DNA from: Roseimaritima multifibrata
GTDB lineage: Bacteria > Planctomycetota > Planctomycetia > Pirellulales > Pirellulaceae
Reading direction: 5' to 3'
Length of the DNA stretch: 64,000 nt
NCBI RefSeq assembly: GCF_007741495.1
Contig: NZ_CP036262.1
Span: forward strand, 5,828,001-5,892,000
Positions 40,748-52,300 of this stretch are shown piece after piece. The notes under the pieces were generated by a model. The model worked only from the letters and a program-made list of their open reading frames with translations. It was not told the DNA's origin and did no database searches. Numbering within the stretch: the first letter of the stretch is position 1; each line of letters starts with the position of its first letter. The position numbers and the translations under genes were made by a program.

Positions 40748-43246
40748 TTAGAATCCTTCGGACCGGAAAGGTTCCGAAAAAAACGGATTCGCGGCATCTT
40801 TCGATTTCGCCACGTCGGCCGCCTCACTACCCTGATAATCGTTAATCTTTAACAAATTCGTTGCTTTTGCCCCTCGCTGCGGTTCTGCTTCAGACCACTG
40901 CCCTAAATTTGCCAAGATCCGGTCGGTCGCCAAAATTCTCGATTCCGATTCATCCTGGCGTTCCTTCTTCTCCTCCTCCTCCGACAGGCTCTCTCCAGCA
41001 GCCGTTCCCTCTACGGGCAAGGCTGGCGCCCCAGGAATCGCGACTTCCTTCGCACTTCCCGACGTGGAGCGTTGCATCTGATTCAAAACATTAATGACGG
41101 TCAACGCATCGATCGGAGCGATCAGACCATCGTTATTGGTATCGATTGCATTTTCCAGCGAGACACCGACGGTCAGCGGCCCACTTTGATTCTTATTCAG
41201 ATAATTGATCACACGGAGCGCATCGACAGGTTCGACCCTTCCATTTCCATCAACATCCGCAGGTAAATCGACGTTATATCCGGGACTATCGACGCGCCGC
41301 ACAGCGACAGCGAATGTTGGATCCGCCGCCTCGGTCAACGATAGGTCACGGATGGCTGCGGGGGAGACTTCATAAATGACCGAATTGGTTTGCCACTGCA
41401 GCTGATAATCTTCCACCGGCAGGGCTTGCAGCGCGACCAGTCCCAATGCGTCGGTTGCCCCTTGAAGCGTTGGGCCGACCGAAAGCTTAGAGACTTGAAT
41501 CGTGGTATCCGAATGCCCGAACACGCGGACTTCGCGAATCGATTGCTCAGCGGATTCAACCCGCAGTGTGACCGATTCCCCCTTGGCTAGCGATTCTGAA
41601 GTGGCACGTGCGACCAACAGCCCACTTTCGTCATAGGCTTCAACCCTGCCGATCGCGCCAGCCGCATACCCTTGCAAATCGACTTCGACAAAGGTCGTCG
41701 GCAAATCCAAATCGACCTTCATTTGATCGTCTTCGGTCCACTCGCTTGACCAGCGATCAGCCGTAAACCGAAACCAGGTAAAGAGCGGCGTTCCTTCATC
41801 GTCTAACTGAACCGAAACGTCTCCGTTGCCATGAATTGCGGTCGTCGTAAACTGAGCATTTGCCCGGTTTTCCAAACTAACGCCAACGGCCATCTGGGCA
41901 GCATCCAGCACTTCCGTGACAGGAAAAGAGGATGAATCGACAGGGTTCGCGACGACTTGAAGTCCTGAAAAAGGGTTCTCATTTTCGCTGGGAATCCCAT
42001 CGCCATCGGTATCCAGAAAGGCATAAGCCTGAAAGGACTGTGATCCTCTTCCAGGAACGCTTTTCGTGGCGGAAAGGATCGGACTGGTGACACCGACGAC
42101 GGGATCGATTGCTCGGATTTCGATTTTGTCGATTCCCGGCCCCACAGGCACGGCAAACTGCACATCCGTCTGCTGCAAATCCGGTTGTAGTGCGGTCAGC
42201 CAGGAACCTCCATCCAGTCGATATTCCACACGACCGATTCGGTTCAGAGTGATATCGTTCTGCAGGCCCTCGGAATTTTTATTGGGCAAGGGGACCGCTT
42301 CGGCAAACCCTGTAAACAGAAACTGCGAAAGGTCGCCGTCATAGGTAACCGTCCCTTCAAGATGGAGCGGCACATCCGCTAAATCAAAAATCCCGTCTTG
42401 ATCGCTATCCTGCCAGCCGACAGACGCGAGCGTGGAGGCTGGACTGACGAAACTGTCAAACGCCGCACTCCGCGACGCCTCCCCAGCCATGATGCTGACT
42501 TCTTGCACAAAACCGGGGGCGGGATTGTCTTCCGCATTTAAATTTTGAGTGTCGTAGTAGCCGCGATGCTGCTGATAGCTACCACCGCCGGAATACTCAT
42601 CATTGGCCCAGAACAAATGCCCTAGTTCATGAGTAAAGACGGCGGTCGGCCGGGTCGAGGGAACGACCATGTACATTCCCCCCGGATAGGCAAACGCGGT
42701 TCGAAATCCCCCGGGGGCGAACCTTCCGTCCAGGTCATCCGACGCATCGACGACCACAATCGTGACCCCCCAATCGGCATCTAGATCACGACGCTGCTGA
42801 TCATTGAACAACCGAATCGCTTCGTCATGGCTATTGCTATCGCCCCAGCCCTGGTCGATTAAGAAATCATTGATGTAATCACGACTGGTATTGGACGAAT
42901 TCGCGATCGGTTCGAACGCGGTCTCCACCGGATTGATCGCGTACTGCGTGTCGTAGACGAATTCCAAAGAATGAACGGTATTCAGTCCGTCCAGTGCGGT
43001 GGACCACCAATCCATGGCGGTTTCGATCTTGTTCAGAACTTCGGTGATTTCTTCAGAAGTCCAATCCTGCTCGCTATTAACGCCGGTGCTTTCAAAGAAA
43101 ACAGGGGTTACCGCGACCCGTCCCAGCAGGAATTCAGCCGTATCGGTAGCTTCGGCCCCTAGCGGAACGCCGGTCAACAACCGACGGGTCTCAAGCGACT
43201 CTAGTCGCAGGCGTCGAACATGTCGATTTCGCGATTTTGGAAGCAT
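40748..43246 (-). CDS. Secreted zinc metalloprotease-like protein with C-terminal dockerin pair
   Basis: The 832-residue product starts with a basic tail and LESLETRRLLTG, the same N-terminal motif as its neighbours. At 206-217 is HELGHLFWANDE: His206, Glu207 and His210 form a standard HExxH zinc site, and Asp216 is at the +6 position where metzincins have the third His. That gives HExxHxxWxxD, close to the aspartate variants of the metzincin clan. Upstream there is a protease-like fold with SNSHDEAIRLFND. Further on are beta-rich modules (about 310-600) and two dockerin repeats at about 670-740 (ADVDGNGRVEPVDALRVINY and DTNNDGLIAPIDALTVINVL). The tail ends in acidic/basic low-complexity sequence. 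Peptidase activity is likely but unproven. Confidence 0.82.
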   Translation of the reverse strand: MLPKSRNRHVRRLRLESLETRRLLTGVPLGAEATDTAEFLLGRVAVTPVFFESTGVNSEQDWTSEEITEVLNKIETAMDWWSTALDGLNTVHSLEFVYDTQYAINPVETAFEPIANSSNTSRDYINDFLIDQGWGDSNSHDEAIRLFNDQQRRDLDADWGVTIVVVDASDDLDGRFAPGGFRTAFAYPGGMYMVVPSTRPTAVFTHELGHLFWANDEYSGGGSYQQHRGYYDTQNLNAEDNPAPGFVQEVSIMAGEASRSAAFDSFVSPASTLASVGWQDSDQDGIFDLADVPLHLEGTVTYDGDLSQFLFTGFAEAVPLPNKNSEGLQNDITLNRIGRVEYRLDGGSWLTALQPDLQQTDVQFAVPVGPGIDKIEIRAIDPVVGVTSPILSATKSVPGRGSQSFQAYAFLDTDGDGIPSENENPFSGLQVVANPVDSSSFPVTEVLDAAQMAVGVSLENRANAQFTTTAIHGNGDVSVQLDDEGTPLFTWFRFTADRWSSEWTEDDQMKVDLDLPTTFVEVDLQGYAAGAIGRVEAYDESGLLVARATSESLAKGESVTLRVESAEQSIREVRVFGHSDTTIQVSKLSVGPTLQGATDALGLVALQALPVEDYQLQWQTNSVIYEVSPAAIRDLSLTEAADPTFAVAVRRVDSPGYNVDLPADVDGNGRVEPVDALRVINYLNKNQSGPLTVGVSLENAIDTNNDGLIAPIDALTVINVLNQMQRSTSGSAKEVAIPGAPALPVEGTAAGESLSEEEEKKERQDESESRILATDRILANLGQWSEAEPQRGAKATNLLKINDYQGSEAADVAKSKDAANPFFSEPFRSEGF

Positions 43247-43337
43247 GAACGCCTGTTGGAATAGAGGTTACGAGTGAGCGGCTTCCTTATAGACGCAAAA
43301 TCGTCGAACTAATTCCCGCAAAGCCACTAAAAAGCGA

Positions 43338-43382
43338 GCCGTCGGCGACCTTTACCTAATCGGCAAAGGTCGCCGCGACGGT
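43338..43382 (-). terminator. Intrinsic terminator of the giant surface gene
   Basis: On the minus strand, 7 bases after the giant gene's stop, accgtcgcggcgacctttgcc (21 bases; 43362-43382) pairs with ggtaaaggtcgccgacggc (43338-43356) around a 5-base loop with one bulge. The sequence then runs into gctttttag, a short T tract. Confidence 0.75.
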
Positions 43383-43388
43383 TTTGGC

Positions 43389-46300
43389 TTAGCTGCCTAG
43401 CTGAGAGAAGAAGTCATCATGGCTTGCAGCTTCCGAATCGGACACAGCACGATCACTAGCAATCGAATCAAGAATATCTTCGACTTCGATCTCCGCTGCG
43501 GCGTCAAACACAGACGAATCCCGTCCGGTCACTTTCTCGGTCGTGGCAAAAGTTTCCACTGAATCCGAGACAGGATCGGCAACCGATTCGCCTTGTGGCT
43601 GTGCATAGGCGGTCGAAACCGAAGCGAGGACTCCATCGGAGGATGGAACGTAGGCCGAGGAAACCTCTTCCCCAGATGCACCACGAGCCCCTGCCATACG
43701 GTTCAGCGTATTGATCACCTCCAACGCATCGATCGGCGTCACAAACCCGTCCCCGTTCACATCGGGGTATGGGGGAAGTGCAAGTCCAACCGGAGGCGGT
43801 TGCAGCGAGACACTGCCTCCACCCTGATTCAGAACATTGATGATCTGCAGGGCATCCAGCGGACTTACAAACCCACTATCGTTCACATCCGCGACGAGCG
43901 ATTCTCCCGTGGAGGTGACGTTTGGATTCTGGTAAGGATTCCCGCCAATGGTCACTTGCAGGTCTTCGATTTCGCCCACTTCACCATTCTGATCACTCAG
44001 AATGACTCGAGCGTAGGTGTTCCCTTGCACGACTCCGCTATTGGGGACCGTAACCACCAGGGAGCGAGCTCCGGAAGTGCTTCCAGCCAACCCGGTGACA
44101 ACCCGTTCGTCATCATCGTCGAAGTCGCCATCCGAGTTCCAGTCAACCATCACGTCCAACGTGTAGGCTCGGCCGTCCGTATTGACAAGAACTTCCAGCG
44201 TGCTGGTAAATCCAACCTGCAGCGTGCCACTCAGGGAAACGCCATCGTCATCATCCGCATCCGGCAATTTAGCATCCGAATCGGCCGTGACGATATCTCC
44301 TAGGCGTAGGCCTTCGTCAACCTTTCGGCGAGGGCCCCCTTCATCGAAGGTCGATCCGTATCCCGGTGCATCCCCGTAATCGAATCCGGTCCCGACAAAG
44401 ATTGTCAGTTCGGTGTTGCCATTGGCCTGATTGCTTTGCAACAGGTTGCCAACTTCGTCCTGAATCGTCACCAGGTCCAAGACTCCGGTGCCAGTCACGT
44501 CCGTGCTGCCGTCCACAAAGACTCGTGGACCAACTTGCGAAGCGGTCACTCCGACGGCAGCGGAACCGTTGATCGCATTCACGATCGCAGTCGCGGCTTC
44601 CACATCGGTCGCGGCTGGTGAGATCACCACTGGAATGCTCGCGGTTTGGCCCGGAGTTCCCAGCTGTTGCAGCACCGTGTCGGACATGTCCAGGCTGTAA
44701 TTCACGTCACCGCCAAGGGCAACGCGGCCCCCACCGGCATTCACAGGGTTTAGTCCCAATCCCGATCCAGAAATCGCCCGCACCAAAGCGTCGGCGACAT
44801 CGTTTACCGTTGCGTTTGCAGCAACCGTAACCGCGATGGCTCCAGGATTGGTGACCTGCGTAGTGGTCGTGATTTCGAACTGAACCTGTTGAACTGAACC
44901 ACGGTTGATCATAAAGGTCTGGCCCGCTTCCAAGCCATCGGCGATCGCCACGTTAGCAGGGACCGAAATCCCAAAGCCAACTTCCGTTCCGACATTGCCA
45001 GCCACTGCCATTCCACTGGTCAGCGGATCAAACTCGGTCAACGAGTTGCTTCCAACAATTCCTAGTTTGCCTTCGCCAACATCGACGGCTGTCACGTTTA
45101 ATGCCGTGCCGTTGATGGCATTCACCATCGCGGTTGCGATGTCTTCAATCGAAGCATTGAAGCCAAGCTGAACCGGAATCGATCCCGCGGTGGTCTGACC
45201 GTCATCATCAAGTTCGAAAGTGAACAAGAACTGACCATCGGTAACCGTGAAGGATGCTCCATCGGCCCCGACAACTTCAGGCAGAGTCTGAGGAATGGTG
45301 ACCGTGATTCCCGTTTCGTATTCAAACGAGAGTCGTTGTCCGGTTCGATCGACGACGGTATAGATGCCGCCATCGGTCAGTCGACTGCCTTCCAGAGCAA
45401 GGATCACCGAATCGGTTGAATCAAGCATCCGTACGACGTAGACCGAATCGGTCTTGAACACGCCGGCCAGCGGAGTCAAACGAATCGTGTTAGTGCTTGG
45501 GTTGTAGCCAAAGGTGTAATCAACGCCTTCGACCAACGGCTGACCGTTTTCCAGCAACAGCAATGAATTTCCAGTTACCGAGCGGTCATCCACACCAACC
45601 CCGGGGGTGGGGTCGGTTGGAGCAATACCGTCGACCAACTGAATTTCAAAGAATGCAGGGGCACTGCCGGTGATTTCACCGACGCCGGCTGACAAGCCCA
45701 ATTCATCGGCACGTGGCGAGATCAAAATGGCTCGTGGTCCGGTCTGGTCACCGCGATCTTCAGCACCACGATCCTTAAAGACCAGCTCACCCGATCCAAA
45801 CGGCGATTCGACGGTTGGATCATCAACACGAAGTTGACCATTAACGTCTAGCCGCGGCGCCAAGATTGGCGACGGTGGCAATCCAAGTGGATTGCGAACA
45901 GTGACCAGCGACGCTCGGTCTTGAAGCGAGTCGATCGAACTATCGATCAGCGACGATCCACTCGAAGGAGTGAAAATCAATTCACCTGGGCTGACAAACA
46001 ACTCTTCCGAATCGCTGACAATCTGAGAATAGGTTCCCAATGAGGTCGTGCCGCTGACGTTGGTCGTGTTGCGATAGAGCGTCAAGGCTCCCATCACCGA
46101 ACCGGCACTGGAAGCGTCAATATCGACTCCCAATTCCGAATTCGACACGACGTTATTTAGCAATGTCGGCGATGCGTTCTGGCGGACGGTAATGCCCGTT
46201 CCGCCGGAGACAAACAAGTCGACCGAAGTGCTAAAGAGTGCTCCGACAGCGTCGATGTCCGCACCGATATTCAAAGCCGTTGGATCGCCTTGGCGAAGGT

Positions 46301-49300
46301 CGGTCAAGCGAACGAATGCCAATCGATCTTGCAGGCCGAATCCGGCTGCATCGATATCGATTTCCATCGAAAGTCCATCGACGACTCCAACTTCGAAGAA
46401 GGTGACACCATCGCGGCTGACTTCGACCAAAACGGATTCGACAGCTCCCGTTTCAAAGACCACCAAATCAGGCCGTGAATCGCCGCTACCGGTCAACCGG
46501 TTATCGACAAATTCGACCGTCATCGTTCCACCGTTACCAAGGGAAACCGTGGCGTCGCCATTGGCCGGTTCGGGGCCTCGACCATTGCAGTCGGGAATCC
46601 CCAGTGCGGTGTCAGTATCCTGGAATTCAATATCGGGTGCCGGTCCACCATTTGCGATTGGGTTGTAATCAACGACCCGGTCAGCAAAGGACAACGCCCC
46701 CTGGCTGAAGGTGAATCCGTGATACGTTTCTGCCGCGGCCGTGACCCCGGCGGAAACCGTTCCACCGATAATGGTGTTATTCACAATGCGGTCAAACGGA
46801 ACCGGATCGAGGTCAGTCCCCGAGGTACTCAGCCCCGACACACGAATGCCGCCGACGCTGTTAAAGGCCATAACGTTGCTTTGGACAACGACGCCGGGAA
46901 CCAACGCTTCCGAGTTCAATTCAACAAGGTTTCGTGGGTAACGCACCAGGCTATCGGTTGTGACTTCAGCGACTTCGGCCGTGACGTCGTGTACCAGATC
47001 GATGCCGTACAGCGAATTGAACAAGAAGCGACTATTTTCAACAAGAATCACTCCCTGAGCTTCACGGTCGCGATTCTCGTCGCCGCGGGCTCCAAGGCGA
47101 ACCACTTCGGCCAAAGCTCCGTCTGAATTGTCTACCAGAGATGTCCCCAGCAGGTTGATCCGAACGTCGGCCAAGGTATCGACACCACTGGCAGGCTGAG
47201 CGGAAACATCCAGCACCGACTGCACAGCCGCGCTGTTGATCGCTTCTAAAATCGCAGCAGCGACTTCACTAGCGGTCTGCGGCCGGACGACGCCGGTTCC
47301 TGGAATCGGCAATCCACTGAAGGGATCGATCGACTCGGAGCCTGGTTCAATGACTTCGAAGGAGTAGGGGATCGCGACATTGCCAGGTTGAACCCGGGTC
47401 GCCGAATCCACAAAATCGAATTCGAAGGTGACCGTCGACGTTCCATCTCCGATGGTGAACGTGCTTCCATCCACCAGTTCCGTTGCCGGACGTGCGGTGA
47501 TTGTCTGCGAATTCGCCAACCGAGTGTTGGTATCAAAGGCACGGAAGGTTGACCCCGCAGCGGAGGCTCCGGTCGATGAAGCAACGTACTCGCTCGCATC
47601 CCGGATTTCCAACTGGTAGGAACCGGTGACCAGGTTGCTGGTCGGTTGAGCAGGCAAAGTCAGGTTCGGCGAAGGATCGACAATGAAGTCGGTCGCGGAA
47701 CCCAAATCCTGCAACGTGGAGGCTCCCGTCGCCAATTCACCACGCTCTGCGAAGCCGATGATGATATCGTCGATGTAGACGCCTTCATGATCGTTGTCGG
47801 CGGCACGAGCTGCCCCTTCGTCGCCGAAGAGGTCGCCGTAACGCGTTCCCGATTGCCCGAATGGCCCAGCATCCTGAACGGTTAGGTTCACCAAGTTGAC
47901 CAGCGAACCGTTGCTACCATACCCGGTTAGTTGTCCGTTCGAGAACTGACTGGCCAAGCTGTTTCGGACCGCAACGGCGATCTCAGCAGCCGTCATCCCG
48001 CTGTCAACCTGAACCGGAATCCCGGTGCTATTCAGCGACTGATCGATCGCCAACGGGCTTCCGTTTGGCAAACTAACGGTGTAGCCGCCAGTGATTTCAA
48101 TTCGGTTATCGTCCTGCAACACGCGGAAATCGCGAGTGATCGAAATCGACGTGGTGTAGGTCCCGATGTCGCCATCGCTACCCGATCCAGCCACGTTTGG
48201 ATTGTAAGCCGTATTCAAACTGCTGCTGACGCCCAGGTAATAGGTCGTTTCACCAACAGCGGTAACCTGCAAGCCAAGCGATCCGGCCCGAGCCACTTCG
48301 TTGCCCTCCGCATCGAACAACCGAGCAAGCGGAGTCACGGTGGAACCAAGAGTCGGACTGGTGGAAGCATCCAAAGTTGCTCCCGCAGGGAGGTCGATCC
48401 GAATCAGATCGACATCGCGAACATCATCGATCTGTCCGATTCCGGAAATCGAGATATCCCCTTGAGGAACCGTCAGCTGGGATGCTGTCGCAAGTTCGTT
48501 GTTTGGTTCGTCGGTGAAATCATAAGCGTTATCAACAACCGCAGTCGGTTGATTCGCTGCGATCGCATCGGCCAAAGCAACACTGATCTGAGACGCCGTC
48601 AATTGAGACAGCGGAGTCGCTCCGGGGATACTGGAATCGACCAACAGGACGTCGACTTCGCCGCTTAAAGGATCCACATTTCGCAGACCATCATTTAAGA
48701 CAAAGGTGATTCCACCAACCGAAACCGTCACACGGGTATCGGGTGCTGACCCTGCGACGCCCGCATCGGCTGCGGTATAGAAGGCAGCCAGCTCGCTACC
48801 GGGAACCGTAACAATCGTCGGACCGAAGTCCAAGGAGAATTCTTGGTTGCCGATGACAAACGACTGTCCGTCTCGCAGTTCGGATCCAGGCAACGTTCGA
48901 ATCGAAGCGTCTCCTCCACCGACCTGTCCGGAAGTACTGAATTCGACTCGCAGACGCAGGTTATCCAGTCCGGCGAATTCACCGAGGGAAACCCTGGCCT
49001 GACGCCAAGAATCCGAATTGTCGTGCAACTCCTGAACATCGATATCGATGTCATCAAACGGATTGGAATCGTCGTACTCGTCATCCAAGCTGCCAGGTTC
49101 ACGAATCGAAGCGTTGGTCGCAACCAATTCTTCCGAACCATCGTCGGTGATCACATAGACCCGGAAGGCATCCTGTGCGTCATCACTTTCGAGGAAGTAA
49201 TTGAAGTACAGGAAGGGCTGATCTTCGGAGGAGTAACCGACCAAACTGAATGGGTTACTTTCCAGAGCTCCTTGAGCACCACCAGGGAAGTTGTAGGTAT

Positions 49301-52300
49301 TGGTCAGCGACTGACCATCCAGTCGAGGCAACGACGGGGTTCCACCGCCAGCGGTCGCTCCGTCCTCGTAACCGAAGTACAAGCTATTGCCGCCGATGGA
49401 AGCGTCACGAGTCCCACTGAAGTTTTCATTGATCCCGTGACCGGCATCTTCATCGCGGTTTTCAGTGACGTGCCAGAGGTTCTGATCAAGGGTACTAAAC
49501 GCGAGGCCGCGGGCTGCGATCCCTTGTCCAATCGCCGTACTCGTCTGCCCACCAGCAAACACAGGCTGCAATACACCAGCGGTGTTGAACGCATACAGGC
49601 GTCCGTTAGCAGTCGTTCCGAACAGGAGGTCCGCATATTGGCCTCCGTCCACATTCTGTGGCCCGGTAGTCAAACCGGTGAACTGCAACCCGACCAGGTC
49701 GGTTGCCGTACCAACATAGGTACCGATATTTCCTTGAACCGCCGACGTCGGACTATCGACCAGATACAGACCACCCGCATTCGAAACGGCGTACAGGTCC
49801 GAACCGATTGCTGACAAGCCCGTGATCAAGCCACCCGGGGTAACGTTGGTTACTTCAAACGCAGGTCCCACCGAATTCCGGGTCACTGCCGCATCAACAA
49901 GAGAAACCGTACGCCCGTTTGCGGAAGCCGTGATGGTTCCCAATCCGGCGTCATTGATCGCCTGAACGATTCGCACTGCGATATCTTCATCGCGATCCGA
50001 TACCGAGAACGGAACGCTGATGTTGCCAATCCCTTCAACGCCGCTTTGTCCCGTCTGATTGACGATCACGCCGCGAATCTGAAGCGATGTGACATCCACC
50101 GAGGTCGCTCCGCGGAAATTCAAACGGTTGCCAGCCGAACTGACGACCACTCCGTCTCCGATCGCGTTGGTCAAGGCCCGAGCAAACTGCGTCGCAGTCG
50201 CGGACTCTTCAACGACAATCTGGTTGTTTTCTAATCCTGGAGTGACTGCGTAATCCCCTTCAACGCCCAATCCCGTTCCATTGACAACCGGCAGGACGGT
50301 CAAGGAATCGTTGCTCAGGCTGATGCGTCCGTTGGCAAACGTGGCATTGGCGATCACCGAGAAATCAGCACGCGTAATCGTGTCGCTTAGACTGACCAGC
50401 AGTTCATCGGCAGTCAGCAAGTTTCCGTTGACGTCTCGCATTGGAACCGCGATCGAACCGCTGGTGACACCACCAACACGGTTGAATTCGAAGGTTCGTA
50501 CTAGCCCCGCGTTGTCGGTCAACTGAATCGAATCCCCGTCGACAATCAAAGTGGGATCGACAGTTAAGACAGGCCCGGTGTTGACTTCATAAACCTGCGG
50601 TCCGGAAACCGACGTGACCGTAATCTGATCTCCATCGCGGACGCTAACATTTAATTCATCGTCGTACTGGAACTGGAAAGTTGGCCCCGAATCGAATTCG
50701 AAGGTGTACTGACTTAGATCCGTTGCGGTGATCGTGAAGGTCGTAGGTCCTCCCGCGGCCAATCCATCACGGATCAGCGCGGTCGTCTGACCGCTGGCAT
50801 CCACTTGGGTCGCACCGGTTACGACAAACTGAGTTCGAACCGCTGTCCCTGGATCTTGGATATTGCCAAACGTATCGACCAAGTTGGTTTCAATGTAACC
50901 GCGTTCGCGGACTTGAGTCCCCGCACCATTGGCTCGAGGATCGATCGTGACCTGCCCGACCGTGATCGGCACGCGGTCTCCAGCAGCTCCGCTAAGAGCT
51001 TCCCCGGTATCTGGATCAAACATGTAAAGGATGTTTGACAAGTAATCGGGGCGGCCAGCAACTTGAGGAGTAGCGGTTACGCGATTCCCCACAAAGAAAC
51101 CTAGCTCTTCCTGGTTCGTTCCCGCCACTCCTGGCATGAACGTAATCGCTTCGGGATGGATTCCGGTGTCCGAAGGAACGACCGTGACAACTCCGTCGGC
51201 ATCGATCGCCGCTTGGAAAGTTTCAATGTTGCTGACATTGACTGCGGTGATCGCACCATTGCTGGAATTGATCCGGTAATAACTAATTCCATCATCGGTT
51301 GGCGAACCGTAATCACGATTGAACCCGAACAGTTCACCGTTCGCTCGGTATTCGAAATCGACGATGTCGGCGTTCATCCGGCCGAGGCCCGACGTTCCGA
51401 AATCTCCTTCGTACGATTCTCCGGTAAAGGGATTGGTCATATTAACCGTTCGTCCCAGCCCATCGTTGCCGATCGTATAAAGAACGACATCGTTCAAGGT
51501 GTAGTCGATCGGCGAGGTCACCGGATCAAACAGGACAGGAACCACCGGATCGGCAGCCGTCCCGCCACCGGAACTACCAATTCGATCTTCCGCGATGCGG
51601 ACGATGGAATCAATCGGTTCCAGACGAAGCAGCGGATTGGATGCACCCGCTGCATAGAACTGATTCAATTGCTCAGGAATTCGCGACTGGTTGGCAACAG
51701 CAACATAGTACCGGCCTTCCGACAATTCGGTGGTTCCCAAATAAGGATCCAAAGTCCCGGCAGATCCGCGACTTAAATCGGTGCTATCGGCGCCCTGATC
51801 GGCCCGAGGCTGATCGTCAGCGATATTGCTATCGCCAGCGGTCATGATCAGTTGCCCAGCTTCATTGAAGACATAGAACGCCATGTCCGCACGAGCGTAT
51901 TTATCGGCATAATCGAGGTCGAAGATTGTCGCCAGATATAGGTCGGCCGAATCGCGAGTCAAACGCTCGTAATTGATATTGAACTGATACCAATCGATGT
52001 CATCTTCGGAATCCAGAACCCCGGCAATCGTCTTGGCCAAGACGTCGCTGCTTAAAGGACCCGTGTCCTCCGTCAGGTTGGCATCGGTTCCAACGCCGTA
52101 CGGCCCCAATGGCTGTGCCTGTGAAAACGCGTCATTAACGGCCGACTGTTCGTACTCTTCACCAATCAATGGCGAATGGAACGGTTGACCAATGATCTGC
52201 AAACCGGTTGTCGCATACCGAATATCGGTAAACTGAACCTGCGTACCAGGGGATTCATCGGTTTCTTGTAACCGGACCTGCAGTTGGTAATTGCCGCTGG

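Noticed and set aside
47931-49814. Long antisense ORFs (48.0-48.7 kb and 48.8-49.8 kb, plus strand) inside the giant gene
   Set aside because: They are antisense shadows of the giant surface gene, with no start signals or known domains, and are expected from its codon usage.
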